A DNA stretch of 64,000 bases from an uncultured Pseudomonadota bacterium. GTDB lineage: Bacteria > Pseudomonadota > Gammaproteobacteria > Burkholderiales > SG8-39. The notes under the pieces were generated by a model that made no database searches, was not told the DNA's origin, and saw nothing but the letters and a program-made list of their open reading frames with translations. This document shows, piece by piece, positions 52,720 to 61,696 of this stretch (the first letter of the stretch is position 1; each line of letters starts with the position of its first letter). Made by a program: the position numbers and the translations under genes. The stretch lies in contig CAIXPL010000008.1 in assembly GCA_903921325.1 (NCBI GenBank), positions 248,001-312,000 of the forward strand, given 5' to 3'.

Positions 52720-53414
52720 GGTCGCTCAGCAGAGAGAAATTCGCGCGCCTGGTGCGAGCGGGGTGCAGCAAAGAATTCGTTGGCTGGCGTGTGTTCGGTG
52801 ATCGAACCGCGATCAATGAAAAGGATCTGATCGGCCAGGCGGCGCGCCTGGCCCAGATTGTGAGTACTCATGATGATCTGCGTGCCCGCGGCATGGATGG
52901 CATGGATGATGCCCTCTACCGTGGCGGCGGATCCTGGATCAAGGTTGGCGGTGGGTTCGTCCAGAAACAGGACCTGTGGCGTAATGGCCCACGCCCGCGC
53001 GAGAGCCAATTGCTGCCGTTCACCGCCAGACAATGTCGGTGCATGACGGTCAGCAAGCAGCGCGAGACCCACCCGGTGCAGTGCCTCCTGCGCAAGGTCG
53101 CGGCGAGCTTTTGCGCTCACGCCGGCCAGACGCAGCGCAAAGGTGACATTGGCGAGCACGCTTCGGCGCAACACCACTGGACGCTGAAACACCATGGCCT
53201 GACGTGCGGGGGGATTCGGGTGCCAGCGAATGTCGCCTGCGCTCGGTTGCAATAACCCGTGACACAAGCGCATCAGCACGCTCTTGCCCGCTCCATTCGG
53301 CCCCAACAGAAGCGTGCGCGTGCCACTTTCAAGCCTTGCGTTGACCGCATTGATCAGCCGATGGCCATTGCACTCATAGCTAAGAGCGCTCAATTCCAAT
53401 AGGCTAGATGCCAT
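52716..53414 (-). CDS. tupC: Tungstate-type ABC transporter ATP-binding protein
   Basis: A 232-residue ATPase with Walker A LLLGPNGAGKSVLMRL, signature LSGGERQQLALARAWAI and Walker B VLFLDEPTANLDP. It lacks the C-terminal TOBE-like (Mop) domain found in ModC, which agrees with TupC. ATG 53414 overlaps the end of tupB by 11 bases, and its own end overlaps tupA, so three genes are tightly coupled. Confidence 0.88.
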   Translation of the reverse strand: MASSLLELSALSYECNGHRLINAVNARLESGTRTLLLGPNGAGKSVLMRLCHGLLQPSAGDIRWHPNPPARQAMVFQRPVVLRRSVLANVTFALRLAGVSAKARRDLAQEALHRVGLALLADRHAPTLSGGERQQLALARAWAITPQVLFLDEPTANLDPGSAATVEGIIHAIHAAGTQIIMSTHNLGQARRLADQILFIDRGSITEHTPANEFFAAPRSHQAREFLSAERP

Positions 53415-54108
53415 GCTGTGCACTATGCGGTCGTGACAAATAGGCAAGCGCGTTCACCAGAAACACCAGCACGAGCAATACGGTGCCCAGGGCCAGCGCG
53501 AAAGCAAGGTTTCCCTTGCTGGTTTCAAGCGCAATGGTGGTCGTCATGACCCGGGTCAATCCGTCGATATTGCCACCGACCATCATGACAGCACCTACTT
53601 CAGCCACGGCTCGCCCGAAGCCTGCCAGCAGGACGGTGAGCAGTGCCTGGCGTGCTTCCCACAGCAACGTTGGAATGATCTGCCACCAGCGCGCGCCCAG
53701 CGAGCGTAGCAATTCGGCGTATTCCTCCCAGTCATTCGCGATCACCTGGCGAGTGAGGGCGATGATAATGGGCACAATCAATACGCTCTGCGCCATCACC
53801 ATCGCGGCTGGCGTGAATAGCAGACCGAACGTCCCAAGAGGTCCGGCACGCGACAGCAGGATGTAGATGAGCAGACCCACGACCACTGGTGGCAGACCCA
53901 TCATCGCGTTAAATGCAACAATCAGCAGGCGTCGTCCCGGGAATCGGCACACTGCCAGCAGGGCGCCGCAGGGCGCACCGATCAGTGACGCAATCAACAG
54001 CGCGCTCAAGCTGACTCGCAGACTGAGCACGATGACACCCAGCAAGGCCGGTTCACGTCCGGCCAGCAGGTGCGCAGCCTGAATAAATGCCGCACCAAGA
54101 TCGTTCAT
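53404..54108 (-). CDS. tupB: Tungstate-type ABC transporter permease
   Basis: A 234-residue permease with five or six helices. It starts MNDLGAAFIQAAHLLAGREP, then LRVSLSALLIASLIGAPCGA, MMGLPPVVVGLLIYILLSRA and the coupling helix region (AVAEVGAVMMVGGNIDGLTR). ATG 54108 matches the family N-terminus; a very long upstream in-frame extension overlies the opposite-strand xanthine-dehydrogenase-like gene and is not real. It is first of the operon and divergent from that gene. Confidence 0.9.
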   Translation of the reverse strand: MNDLGAAFIQAAHLLAGREPALLGVIVLSLRVSLSALLIASLIGAPCGALLAVCRFPGRRLLIVAFNAMMGLPPVVVGLLIYILLSRAGPLGTFGLLFTPAAMVMAQSVLIVPIIIALTRQVIANDWEEYAELLRSLGARWWQIIPTLLWEARQALLTVLLAGFGRAVAEVGAVMMVGGNIDGLTRVMTTTIALETSKGNLAFALALGTVLLVLVFLVNALAYLSRPHSAQHGI

Positions 54109-54225
54109 CCCGGCATTCTCGCAAATCCGCTCGATGAGCGTCCGCTTTTGCTGCAGGTCTTCTGAAACGACACCGTCTGCTTTGGTATCCTTGCCATCCC
54201 CTCGCATACTGGCAGAGCGTATCTC

Positions 54226-56577
54226 TTGGACGATTATTCCGCCGGCCTCAGAGGCCGCATTGAAGACCATCGCCTGATCACGGGTCAGGGTCTTTTCACC
54301 TCCGATCGAGTCTTGCCCGGTCAATTGCATGCGGCGTTTCTGCGCTCTGATCGTGCACACGCCCGCATCGTGTCGATCGATGTCAGCGCGGCAAAGGCGT
54401 TGCCTGGTGTTCATCTGGTCCTCACCGGTGAGGATGCCAAGGCGGCCGGTGCCGGGTCGTTGCCGACTCAGCTTGCGGTCAATGGCCGCGACGGCAAACC
54501 CCTGATCAAACCCTATCGGCCTATTCTGGCGCAGGGCAAAGTTCGCTTTGTGGGCGAAGCGCTCGCCTGTGTGGTGGCCGATTCGCAGTCGATTGCACAG
54601 GATGCGATTGAAGCGATTGCTGTTGACTACGAAGACCTTGCGTTTGTCACCCGGGCCGAAGATGCGTTGGCGCCGGGCGCACCCCAGCTGCACGATAATG
54701 TTCCCGACAATCGGGTGATGGATTTCGGACAGGGCGATGAAGAGGCCACCACGCGGGCGTTTGCAAGCGCCCATCGGGTGGTGCGGCTATCAATCTATAA
54801 CAATCGGGTCGTTGGCAATCCGATGGAGCCCCGCGCGGTCATCGGTGATTTCGATGCGGCGCGCGAGCATTTCACCCTGTTTTCGGTTACCCAGGGCGTC
54901 ACTGGCCTGCGCACCCAGGTCGCGGCCACGCTGGGCATTACCGAGGACAAGCTCGACGTGGTGTCACAGGACGTCGGTGGCGGCTTTGGACTGCGCAGTT
55001 CAGCCCACCCCGAAACCTGCATGGTGCTGGTCTGCGCACGCCTGTTGGGACGTCCGGTGAAGTGGACCTCCACCCGCTCCGAGGGGTTCTTGTCTGATGA
55101 GCAGGCGCGGGATGCGATCTGTCATGGCGCGGTGGCGCTCGATCCGGAAGGCCGCTTTCTGGCGATGCGATTTGATTTCGTTTCCAACCTTGGGGCGTAT
55201 TTGGCACCGGTAGGTCCGTTCATCAACAGTCGCATCACTGCCTGCATGACCGGGGTCTATGACGTCCCCACGGCTTACGCTCGGAATCAGTTAGCGCTTA
55301 CTCACACCGTGCCGACGGCAGCCTATCGCGGCGCCGGGCGCCCGGTGATGTCTGCCATCATCGAACGGCTTGTTCATCAGGCAGCGCTCGAATTGGGCGT
55401 GGACGACGCGGAATTGCGGCGCCGCAACATGATCCGCAAAGACCGCTTTCCGTACAAATTGGTAAACGGCAATGTCTATGATTGTGGCGATCCGATTGGT
55501 GTGCTCGAGAAAGCGGTCGCCGCCTCAGGATGGGCTGATCAGGCGGCGTTCCTGGCGCGGCGCGAGGCCGCCAGGGCCCGTGGAAAACTGCTTGGACGAG
55601 GGATGGCCAGTTGCATAGAATCCACCGGCGCCGGCAATCCGACCGGCGACCAGGGTGTATTGCGCTTTGACCGTGATGGGCACATTACCTTGCATGCCGT
55701 GTCACACTCGAGCGGACAAGGTCATGAGACTGCTTTTGCACAGATCGTCGCATCCGTGTTGGGAGTGAAAGCCAACACAATCACCTTGCACGAAGGCGAT
55801 CCAGCGGTACGGCTGGTTGGAAACGGGACCGGGGGTTCGCGCACGACGACCGGTGCTGGAAGCGTGATGCTGGTTGCTGCCCAGGAAGTGGTCAAAAAGG
55901 GGATGAGCTACGCTGCCGTTGAATTGGAAGCGGCCGAGCAGGACGTTGAATTTGTTGCCGGAATCTACCGGATCAAAGGAACCGACCGCGCCATCAGCCT
56001 GCCGGCGTTGGCCAGAAAGCTGGCCGGTGATGGCCCCCATCCACTTGACATGCAATCCCATGTCACGATTGGCGTTACCTATCCGAACGGCTGCCACATC
56101 GCCGAAGTCGAAATTGATCCGATTACCGGCGTCACGGAACTGATCTCTTATGTCGCCTGTGATGATGCCGGGACGATCATCAATCACCAGCTGGTGGAAG
56201 GGCAGATGCACGGTGGTCTGGCGCAAGGCATAGGACAAGTCCTGGGTGAATACTCAATTTACGACCCGGAAAGCGGGCAGTTGTTGAGCGGCAGCTTTAT
56301 GGACTATCCGATGCCGCGTGCAGGGCTGCTGCAAGGGATCACCCTGGTTGACCATCCGGTGCCAACTGCAACCAATCCATTAGGTGCCAAGGGCGTTGGC
56401 GAATCCGGTGTCACCGGTTCTCTGCCGACAGTGATGAACGCCATCCTGGATGCCCTGCGCACAGTCGGCGTCAGTCACTTTGACATGCCGGCGACGCCGG
56501 CCCGAGTTTGGGGTGCCATCCAAGCGGCGGCGGCAGGGCAGGGTGGCCGTCTGGCGATTCCCCAGGTGGCAGCTTAG
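54226..56577 (+). CDS. Xanthine dehydrogenase family molybdenum-binding subunit
   Basis: A 783-residue molybdo-hydroxylase large subunit. The N-terminal CoxL/XdhB-like domain (GRIEDHRLITGQGLFTSDRV) is followed by QDVGGGFGLRSSAHPE, AYRGAGRP at about residues 366-373 (the loop type of form II CO dehydrogenase-like and related aldehyde or purine enzymes) and GAKGVGESGVTGS with the catalytic Glu at about 726. The start is TTG 54226: the frame has no ATG or GTG between the upstream stop and it. No 2Fe-2S small subunit or FAD subunit is next to it. It is divergent from tupB with 117 bases between. Substrate unknown. Confidence 0.85.
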   Translation: MDDYSAGLRGRIEDHRLITGQGLFTSDRVLPGQLHAAFLRSDRAHARIVSIDVSAAKALPGVHLVLTGEDAKAAGAGSLPTQLAVNGRDGKPLIKPYRPILAQGKVRFVGEALACVVADSQSIAQDAIEAIAVDYEDLAFVTRAEDALAPGAPQLHDNVPDNRVMDFGQGDEEATTRAFASAHRVVRLSIYNNRVVGNPMEPRAVIGDFDAAREHFTLFSVTQGVTGLRTQVAATLGITEDKLDVVSQDVGGGFGLRSSAHPETCMVLVCARLLGRPVKWTSTRSEGFLSDEQARDAICHGAVALDPEGRFLAMRFDFVSNLGAYLAPVGPFINSRITACMTGVYDVPTAYARNQLALTHTVPTAAYRGAGRPVMSAIIERLVHQAALELGVDDAELRRRNMIRKDRFPYKLVNGNVYDCGDPIGVLEKAVAASGWADQAAFLARREAARARGKLLGRGMASCIESTGAGNPTGDQGVLRFDRDGHITLHAVSHSSGQGHETAFAQIVASVLGVKANTITLHEGDPAVRLVGNGTGGSRTTTGAGSVMLVAAQEVVKKGMSYAAVELEAAEQDVEFVAGIYRIKGTDRAISLPALARKLAGDGPHPLDMQSHVTIGVTYPNGCHIAEVEIDPITGVTELISYVACDDAGTIINHQLVEGQMHGGLAQGIGQVLGEYSIYDPESGQLLSGSFMDYPMPRAGLLQGITLVDHPVPTATNPLGAKGVGESGVTGSLPTVMNAILDALRTVGVSHFDMPATPARVWGAIQAAAAGQGGRLAIPQVAA

Positions 56578-56597
56578 GCTTCGTTGAATGATGTGTT

Positions 56598-56613
56598 TGT
56601 TTCACGTGAAACA
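56598..56613. promoter_or_regulatory. parS site 1 (ParB binding)
   Basis: The 16 bases TGTTTCACGTGAAACA match the ParB-binding parS consensus TGTTNCACGTGAAACA perfectly, including the palindromic core. It lies 21 bases after the stop of the molybdenum-subunit gene and 2.9 kb upstream of parA. ParB loads here and spreads to segregate the origin region. Confidence 0.93.
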
Positions 56614-56745
56614 TTTCAGAGGTAACGCTCCCCCGGGTAATTGCTCTTGCAGCTAATGTGGTGTGGCGCTCGTGATTCGCCACCGCGCTGCGCTCAACGC
56701 TGGTCGGGGTGCTGGCAAAGTCATGCGACCGATAGCCATAGCCCA

Positions 56746-56761
56746 CGTTTCACGTGAAACA
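56746..56761. promoter_or_regulatory. parS site 2 (ParB binding)
   Basis: CGTTTCACGTGAAACA differs from the parS consensus only at the first base and keeps the complete 14-base palindrome. It is 148 bases (start to start) from site 1. Two closely spaced sites upstream of mnmG-rsmG-parA-parB are typical of origin-proximal parS clusters. Confidence 0.9.
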
Positions 56762-56829
56762 CGTCTCGCAAGATGGAAACAAAGTCCGCCGCGTCGCTGT
56801 TGAATCTTCTGTGATTCACGGACTAGCCC

Positions 56830-56835
56830 TATAAT
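56830..56835 (+). promoter_or_regulatory. Candidate -10 element for mnmG
   Basis: A perfect TATAAT in the noncoding stretch, 111 bases before the mnmG ATG. A -35 match 17 bases upstream (TTCTGT) is weak and TTGAAT lies too far (24 bases), so strength is uncertain. Confidence 0.4.
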
Positions 56836-56946
56836 TCGCCCCCAATGCGCTGCCGCGTCCCGGTATGGACGCGCTTTGATCTACCCGGCGGCCGGAACTC
56901 TGGCCAGCGGTGCACAACCCTACCGTCTCATTACCTGCTCTTCGGC

Positions 56947-58884
56947 ATGGATTTCCCTACACAATTTGATGTACTTGTCATTGGTGGTGGACATGCCGGC
57001 ACTGAGGCCGCTCTTGCCGCCGCACGCGCAGGCGCACAAACCCTCCTGCTCACGCACAACATCGAAACGCTCGGACAGATGTCGTGCAACCCTTCCATCG
57101 GGGGAATCGGCAAAGGCCATCTTGTCCGCGAGCTCGATGCGCTCGGCGGTGCCATGGCCTTGTGTACCGACGAAGCAGGCATCCAGTTCCGCACCCTCAA
57201 CTCGAGCAAGGGTCCAGCCGTGCGTGCAACCCGTGCCCAAGCCGATCGAATTCTCTATAAAGCCGCGGTTCGACGGCGCCTTGAAAACCAACCGCGCCTG
57301 ACGCTATTCCAACAGGCGGCCGACGACCTGATTATTGAAGGCGACCGAGCCGTCGGTGTCGTCACCCAAATGGGCATCCGCTTCAAGGCGCGCACCGTCG
57401 TGCTTACCGCAGGGACATTCCTCGCCGGGAAAATCCATATCGGTCTTGCGCAGCATGCTGGCGGTCGGGCTGGCGATCCGCCGGCGCAGACCCTCAGCGC
57501 CCGGCTGCGCGAACTTCAGCTCCCGGTCGGTCGTCTCAAAACCGGTACGCCGCCGCGCATCGATGGTCGCACGATCGACTACTCCCATCTACAAATCCAG
57601 CCGGGTGACGACCCCGCTCCGGTATTTTCGTTTCGCGGGAACAGGGCCATGCACCCGCAGCAACTACCTTGCTGGATTACCCACACCACCGCTGCTACCC
57701 ATGAGGTGATCCGTGGCGGTCTGACCCGTTCGCCCCTCTTCACTGGGGTCATTGAAGGGATCGGTCCACGCTACTGCCCTTCGATCGAAGACAAGATTCA
57801 CCGCTTCGCCTCACGCGACAGTCATCAGGTGTTTCTCGAGCCGGAGGGACTCGATACCCACGAAATCTATCCCAACGGCATTTCCACCAGCTTGCCCTTT
57901 GATGTTCAGCTCACCCTGGTCCGCACCATCCCGGGTCTGGAGCGAGCGCACATCCTGCGCCCCGGCTACGCCATCGAATATGACTACTTCGACCCCCGCG
58001 GTCTGCGGCTTTCGCTTGAATCCAAAGCAATTGCAGGTCTCTACTTCGCCGGCCAGATCAATGGCACAACCGGCTACGAGGAAGCCGCGGCCCAGGGCCT
58101 GCTCGCCGGCCTCAATGCGGCGCTCGCGACACAAGACAAAGCCCCCTGGTGCCCAACGCGCAGCGAAGCCTACCTCGGCGTGATGGTCGATGATCTCACC
58201 ACCCGCGGGGTGAGCGAACCCTATCGCATGTTTACCAGCCGCGCCGAATATCGCCTGGCCTTGCGCGAAGACAACGCAGATCTGCGTCTCACCGACATCG
58301 GACGCCGCCTCGGGGTGGTTGAGGATGAACAGTGGGCCCATTTCGATGCCAAGCGCGACGCGATTGCACGTGAAACCGAGCGGCTGCGCTCAAGCTGGGT
58401 CAATCCGAGAATCATTGCCGCGCATGATTCAGAACGTCTGCTCGGCAAAGCCCTTGAACATGAGCACACGCTACTTGACCTGCTGCGTCGCCCCAATGTC
58501 AGCTATGGCACGGTGCGCGAACTGGAGGCACTGGCGGCGCGCAGCTCCTCTACGGCCGAAGCGCTCGAATCCCCCGCCGTAGACCTCTGCGACCTCGACT
58601 CCGCCGCGGTCGAGCAAATCGAGATTCAGGCCCGTTATGAGGGCTATATCGCGCGTCAGGACGAGCAGATCGCGCGCCAGGGGGCGCTGGAAAGCACCCC
58701 CTTGCCTGACACGTTCGACTATCAGGCCGTCCCGGGTCTCTCTCATGAAGTACGCCAGAAGCTCTCCGCCACCCGACCGCAAACGCTGGGACAAGCGTCA
58801 CGAATCTCTGGCGTCACCCCAGCTGCGATGTCCCTGGTTCTAGTGCAGCTCAAGCGGATGCGTGCCCTGCGCAACGCCGCCTGA
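56947..58884 (+). CDS. mnmG: tRNA uridine 5-carboxymethylaminomethyl modification enzyme MnmG
   Basis: FAD enzyme that works with MnmE to modify the wobble uridine of several tRNAs. The 645-residue product starts [20 protein letters not shown] (dinucleotide-binding loop). It contains [36 protein letters not shown] and the long C-terminal helical domain that binds MnmE. ATG 56947 is used; an ATG at 56845 adds 34 non-conserved residues. It opens the mnmG-rsmG-parA-parB series. Confidence 0.97.
   Translation: MDFPTQFDVLVIGGGHAGTEAALAAARAGAQTLLLTHNIETLGQMSCNPSIGGIGKGHLVRELDALGGAMALCTDEAGIQFRTLNSSKGPAVRATRAQADRILYKAAVRRRLENQPRLTLFQQAADDLIIEGDRAVGVVTQMGIRFKARTVVLTAGTFLAGKIHIGLAQHAGGRAGDPPAQTLSARLRELQLPVGRLKTGTPPRIDGRTIDYSHLQIQPGDDPAPVFSFRGNRAMHPQQLPCWITHTTAATHEVIRGGLTRSPLFTGVIEGIGPRYCPSIEDKIHRFASRDSHQVFLEPEGLDTHEIYPNGISTSLPFDVQLTLVRTIPGLERAHILRPGYAIEYDYFDPRGLRLSLESKAIAGLYFAGQINGTTGYEEAAAQGLLAGLNAALATQDKAPWCPTRSEAYLGVMVDDLTTRGVSEPYRMFTSRAEYRLALREDNADLRLTDIGRRLGVVEDEQWAHFDAKRDAIARETERLRSSWVNPRIIAAHDSERLLGKALEHEHTLLDLLRRPNVSYGTVRELEALAARSSSTAEALESPAVDLCDLDSAAVEQIEIQARYEGYIARQDEQIARQGALESTPLPDTFDYQAVPGLSHEVRQKLSATRPQTLGQASRISGVTPAAMSLVLVQLKRMRALRNAA
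58362..58377. promoter_or_regulatory. Degenerate parS-like sequence inside mnmG
   Basis: GATTGCACGTGAAACC keeps the CACGTGAAAC core of parS and matches 12 of 15 specified consensus bases, but the left half is poor. It could be a weak ParB site or a chance product of coding sequence (Ala-Arg-Glu-Thr). Confidence 0.25.
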
Positions 58885-58889
58885 GGCGC

Positions 58890-59549
58890 ATGTCAGCGGC
58901 GATCTCCACGCGACGGCAGCTTCTCGCTCAAGGCGCAGCGAGTCTTGGCCTCGATCTGTCCGGTACCATGCTTGAGTCTTTGGCCGCCTATATTGATCTC
59001 TTGGTGAAGTGGAACCGGGTCTATAACCTCACGGCGATCCGTGACCCTGACGAGATGCTGACCCAACATCTCCTGGACTCGCTGTCCGTGGTCAACTGCC
59101 TCAAAGTTCAACGCGTGCTGGATGTCGGCAGCGGCCCAGGCCTGCCCGGCATCGTCATCTCGCTGGTACGCCCCGATCTGCGGGTGAGCCTGCTCGACAG
59201 CAACCAGAAGAAGTGTGCTTTCATGCAGCAAGCTGTGAGCGAGCTTCGTATTGCCAATGCACAGGTCGAATGCTGCCGCGTCGAGGACCTGGCCACCCAG
59301 CAATCCGATCCCGGCGTATTCGACAGCATCACTTCGCGGGCCTTTGCGAGCCTCGCAGACTTCGCCAGCACGAGTCTGCCCTACCTCGCACCAGGAGGCC
59401 GCCTGGTGGCGATGAAAGGTAAAGTACCGGAAGACGAGCTCCGCCACTTGCCCGACACCGTGCGATTGATCGAAATCCGTCCGCTACACGTGCCCGGGCT
59501 GACGGCGGCCCGTTGTGCCGTGATTCTGGAGCGCATATCGCGTGACTAA
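58890..59549 (+). CDS. rsmG: 16S rRNA (guanine(527)-N(7))-methyltransferase RsmG
   Basis: Methylates G527 of 16S rRNA. The 219-residue protein has LVKWNRVYNLTAIRDPDEML (substrate region), VLDVGSGPGLPGIVISL (SAM loop) and SRAFASLADFASTSLPYL. GGCGC-type spacing of five bases after mnmG and an eight-base overlap with parA put it in one operon with them, the usual order near bacterial origins. Confidence 0.96.
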   Translation: MSAAISTRRQLLAQGAASLGLDLSGTMLESLAAYIDLLVKWNRVYNLTAIRDPDEMLTQHLLDSLSVVNCLKVQRVLDVGSGPGLPGIVISLVRPDLRVSLLDSNQKKCAFMQQAVSELRIANAQVECCRVEDLATQQSDPGVFDSITSRAFASLADFASTSLPYLAPGGRLVAMKGKVPEDELRHLPDTVRLIEIRPLHVPGLTAARCAVILERISRD

Positions 59550-60348
59550 CGCCTGCAAGATCCTCGCCATCACCAACCAGAAAGGTGGTGTCGGCAAAAC
59601 GACCACGACGATCAATCTGGCGGCCGGAATGGCTCAGGCCGGGCTGCGAGTGCTCCTGGTTGATCTGGATCCACAGGGTAATGCCACCATGGGAAGTGGT
59701 GTAGATAAGCGTGCACTCACTTCGAGTATTTATCAGGTTTTACTGGAGATTGCTGATCCAGCCAGCAGCCGCCAAAAGGCTACGCACGGCGGTTTTGATG
59801 TCCTCGGCGCCAATCGCGATCTGGCCGGGGCCGAGATTGAGCTGGTTAACCTGTCGCACCGGGAAGACCGTCTCAAGCACGCACTTGCACGTCTCGCGCC
59901 TGACTACGACTACATCCTGATCGACTGTCCTCCCGCGCTCAATCTGCTCACCGTCAACGCGCTGGCCGCGGCCGATGCCGTGATCATTCCGATGCAATGT
60001 GAATACTACGCACTGGAAGGCCTGAGCGATCTGGTCAACACCATCCGGATGGTGCGCAATCAGCTCAACCCGCGCCTGGCCATCGCCGGTCTGCTGCGCA
60101 CACTATTCGATCCGCGCAACACGCTCGCGCAACAAGTATCAGCAGAACTCCAGCAACATTTCGGCGGCAAGGTGTACGACACCATCATCCCGCGCAACGT
60201 GCGACTGGCCGAGGCACCGAGCCATGGCATGCCCGCTCTCATTTATGACCCGGGCTCCAAAGGTTCACAGGCCTATAGCGCATTTGCAAAAGAAGTCATC
60301 GAACGCGCAAATCGAGCGAACGCAGAGAAAAAGGAAACCAGCCAATGA
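59542..60348 (+). CDS. parA: Chromosome partitioning ATPase ParA
   Basis: A 268-residue deviant Walker ATPase. It starts at GTG 59542 (MTNACKILAITNQKGGVGKT) with the deviant Walker A KGGVGKTTT, DLDPQGNATMG (Walker A') and YILIDCPPALNLLT (Walker B). It has no N-terminal HTH, so it is the chromosomal Soj-type. It overlaps rsmG by eight and parB by four bases. Confidence 0.96.
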   Translation: MTNACKILAITNQKGGVGKTTTTINLAAGMAQAGLRVLLVDLDPQGNATMGSGVDKRALTSSIYQVLLEIADPASSRQKATHGGFDVLGANRDLAGAEIELVNLSHREDRLKHALARLAPDYDYILIDCPPALNLLTVNALAAADAVIIPMQCEYYALEGLSDLVNTIRMVRNQLNPRLAIAGLLRTLFDPRNTLAQQVSAELQQHFGGKVYDTIIPRNVRLAEAPSHGMPALIYDPGSKGSQAYSAFAKEVIERANRANAEKKETSQ

Positions 60349-61244
60349 GTCGACCCAAAGGTCTCGGGCGAGGGCTCACCGCCCTCCTTGAACGCGATTC
60401 GGACGAAAGCCCCGCCGCCTCGCGCACCACGGGCGACAGTCTGGCGACCCGCCGCATCGAGCAGCTGGTGCCCGGGCGGTACCAGCCGCGCACCCACATG
60501 GACGAAACGGCTCTGAACGAGCTCGCGCAATCGATCCGCGCCCAGGGCATGATCCAGCCCATTCTGGTGAGGCCGACCGAAATCGCCGAGCGCTATGAAA
60601 TCATCGCCGGCGAACGGCGCTGGCGTGCGGCAAGGATCGCCGGTCTGCAGGATGTTCCGGTGGTGATCCGCGACGTGGCCGATCAGGCCACCCTGGCGAT
60701 GGCACTGATTGAAAACATTCAGCGCGAAGACCTCAATGCCCTTGAAGAAGCCCGCGGTCTGCAGCGACTGCTGGAGGAATTCAATCTCAGCCATGAGCAG
60801 ATTGCCGAGGCGATCGGGCGATCTCGAGCCGCGGTGAGCAATTTACTGCGCCTGCTCAATTTGTCGCAATCCGTGCAGGACCTGCTCCTGACCGGTCAGA
60901 TCGATATGGGCCATGCTCGCGCCCTGTTGTCGTTGACGCCGGCAGACCAGATCGCCGCTGCCCAACAGGTGCTCGCGCTAGGACTGTCGGTGAGAGCCAC
61001 CGAAACCTTGGTGCAACAGTGGCAAACGAAGCCCAAGACGGGTGCCAAGCCGCTGAGTGCCGACAAACCCGCAGCTAAACGCCCCGATCCTGATGTCGCT
61101 CGTCTGGAACAGGAATTATCTGAATCCCTGGGCACCAGGGTTGAAATCAAGACTGCCAAGCATGGCCGCGGGCGTATCGTGCTCGCCTACGATAATCTCG
61201 ACCACCTGGACGATCTGCTCACGCGCATCAGACGTCCAGCCTAA
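60345..61244 (+). CDS. parB: Chromosome partitioning protein ParB
   Basis: A 299-residue ParB/Spo0J. It has the N-terminal GLGRGLTALL segment, YQPRTHMDETALNELAQSIR, the CTP-binding GERRWRAARIAG, ENIQREDLNALEEARGLQRL, the parS-reading helix-turn-helix (HEQIAEAIGRSRAAVSNLLR, about residues 145-165) and a C-terminal dimerisation part (LEQELSESLGTRVEI). It binds the two parS sites 3.6-3.8 kb upstream. The last gene of the mnmG-parB series. Confidence 0.97.
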   Translation: MSRPKGLGRGLTALLERDSDESPAASRTTGDSLATRRIEQLVPGRYQPRTHMDETALNELAQSIRAQGMIQPILVRPTEIAERYEIIAGERRWRAARIAGLQDVPVVIRDVADQATLAMALIENIQREDLNALEEARGLQRLLEEFNLSHEQIAEAIGRSRAAVSNLLRLLNLSQSVQDLLLTGQIDMGHARALLSLTPADQIAAAQQVLALGLSVRATETLVQQWQTKPKTGAKPLSADKPAAKRPDPDVARLEQELSESLGTRVEIKTAKHGRGRIVLAYDNLDHLDDLLTRIRRPA

Positions 61245-61302
61245 GTCGACACAAACGCATCCGCGTACACCCCGAAACCCATTCAAACGACGGAGAGACA
61301 CC

Positions 61303-61629
61303 GTGATCCACGAACTGCGTATTTACCACTGCCTGCCAGGCCGCCTGCCTGATGTCAGCAAACGATTTGAGACCATTACCACTCCTATCTGGAAGCGCCA
61401 TGGCATTCGCCCGGTGGCGTTCTGGACGGTGGTCATCGGCCCGGAAAGCAACGATTTCTACTACATACTGGCCTGGGAAAGCCTCGCTGAACGTGAACAG
61501 AAGTGGGCGCAATTTGCCGTCGATCCGGAGTGGCTCAGCAAGCGCGCCGAAACCGAGCGCAACGGGCCGCTGATTGCCAACATCACCAACATCATGTTGA
61601 GCCCGACCGCCTATTCAGAACTCAAATAG
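61303..61629 (+). CDS. NIPSNAP-family protein
   Basis: A 108-residue ferredoxin-fold (dimeric alpha/beta barrel) protein, from GTG 61303 after GGAGAG, starting MIHELRIYHCLPGRLPDVSK. WKRHGIRPVAFWTVVIGPES and YYILAWESLAEREQKWAQF complete the typical NIPSNAP pattern. Bacterial members are small cytoplasmic proteins of unknown role, often near catabolic genes. It lies 58 bases after parB, is convergent with the VOC gene, and occupies the place where ATP synthase genes begin in many relatives. Confidence 0.75.
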   Translation: MIHELRIYHCLPGRLPDVSKRFETITTPIWKRHGIRPVAFWTVVIGPESNDFYYILAWESLAEREQKWAQFAVDPEWLSKRAETERNGPLIANITNIMLSPTAYSELK

Positions 61630-61696
61630 GGACGCAAGTCCACTGCCGCTTGCGCTCGCTCGCGCGCGTGCCACGCAGGCACCCGCGGCGAACGGA

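Larger units (their letters stand above)
56578..56946. other. Noncoding region with parS sites upstream of mnmG
   Basis: A 369-base stretch between the xanthine-dehydrogenase-like stop and the mnmG start. It holds two parS sites (56598-56613, 56746-56761) and a TATAAT at 56830. The last 100 bases are an in-frame upstream extension of mnmG without family similarity. No tRNA or DnaA-box cluster was recognised. Confidence 0.7.

Noticed and set aside
53404-54774. 456-codon version of tupB with a 222-residue N-terminal extension
   Set aside because: The extension is antisense to the molybdenum-subunit gene and unlike any permease; ATG 54108 gives the standard TupB start.
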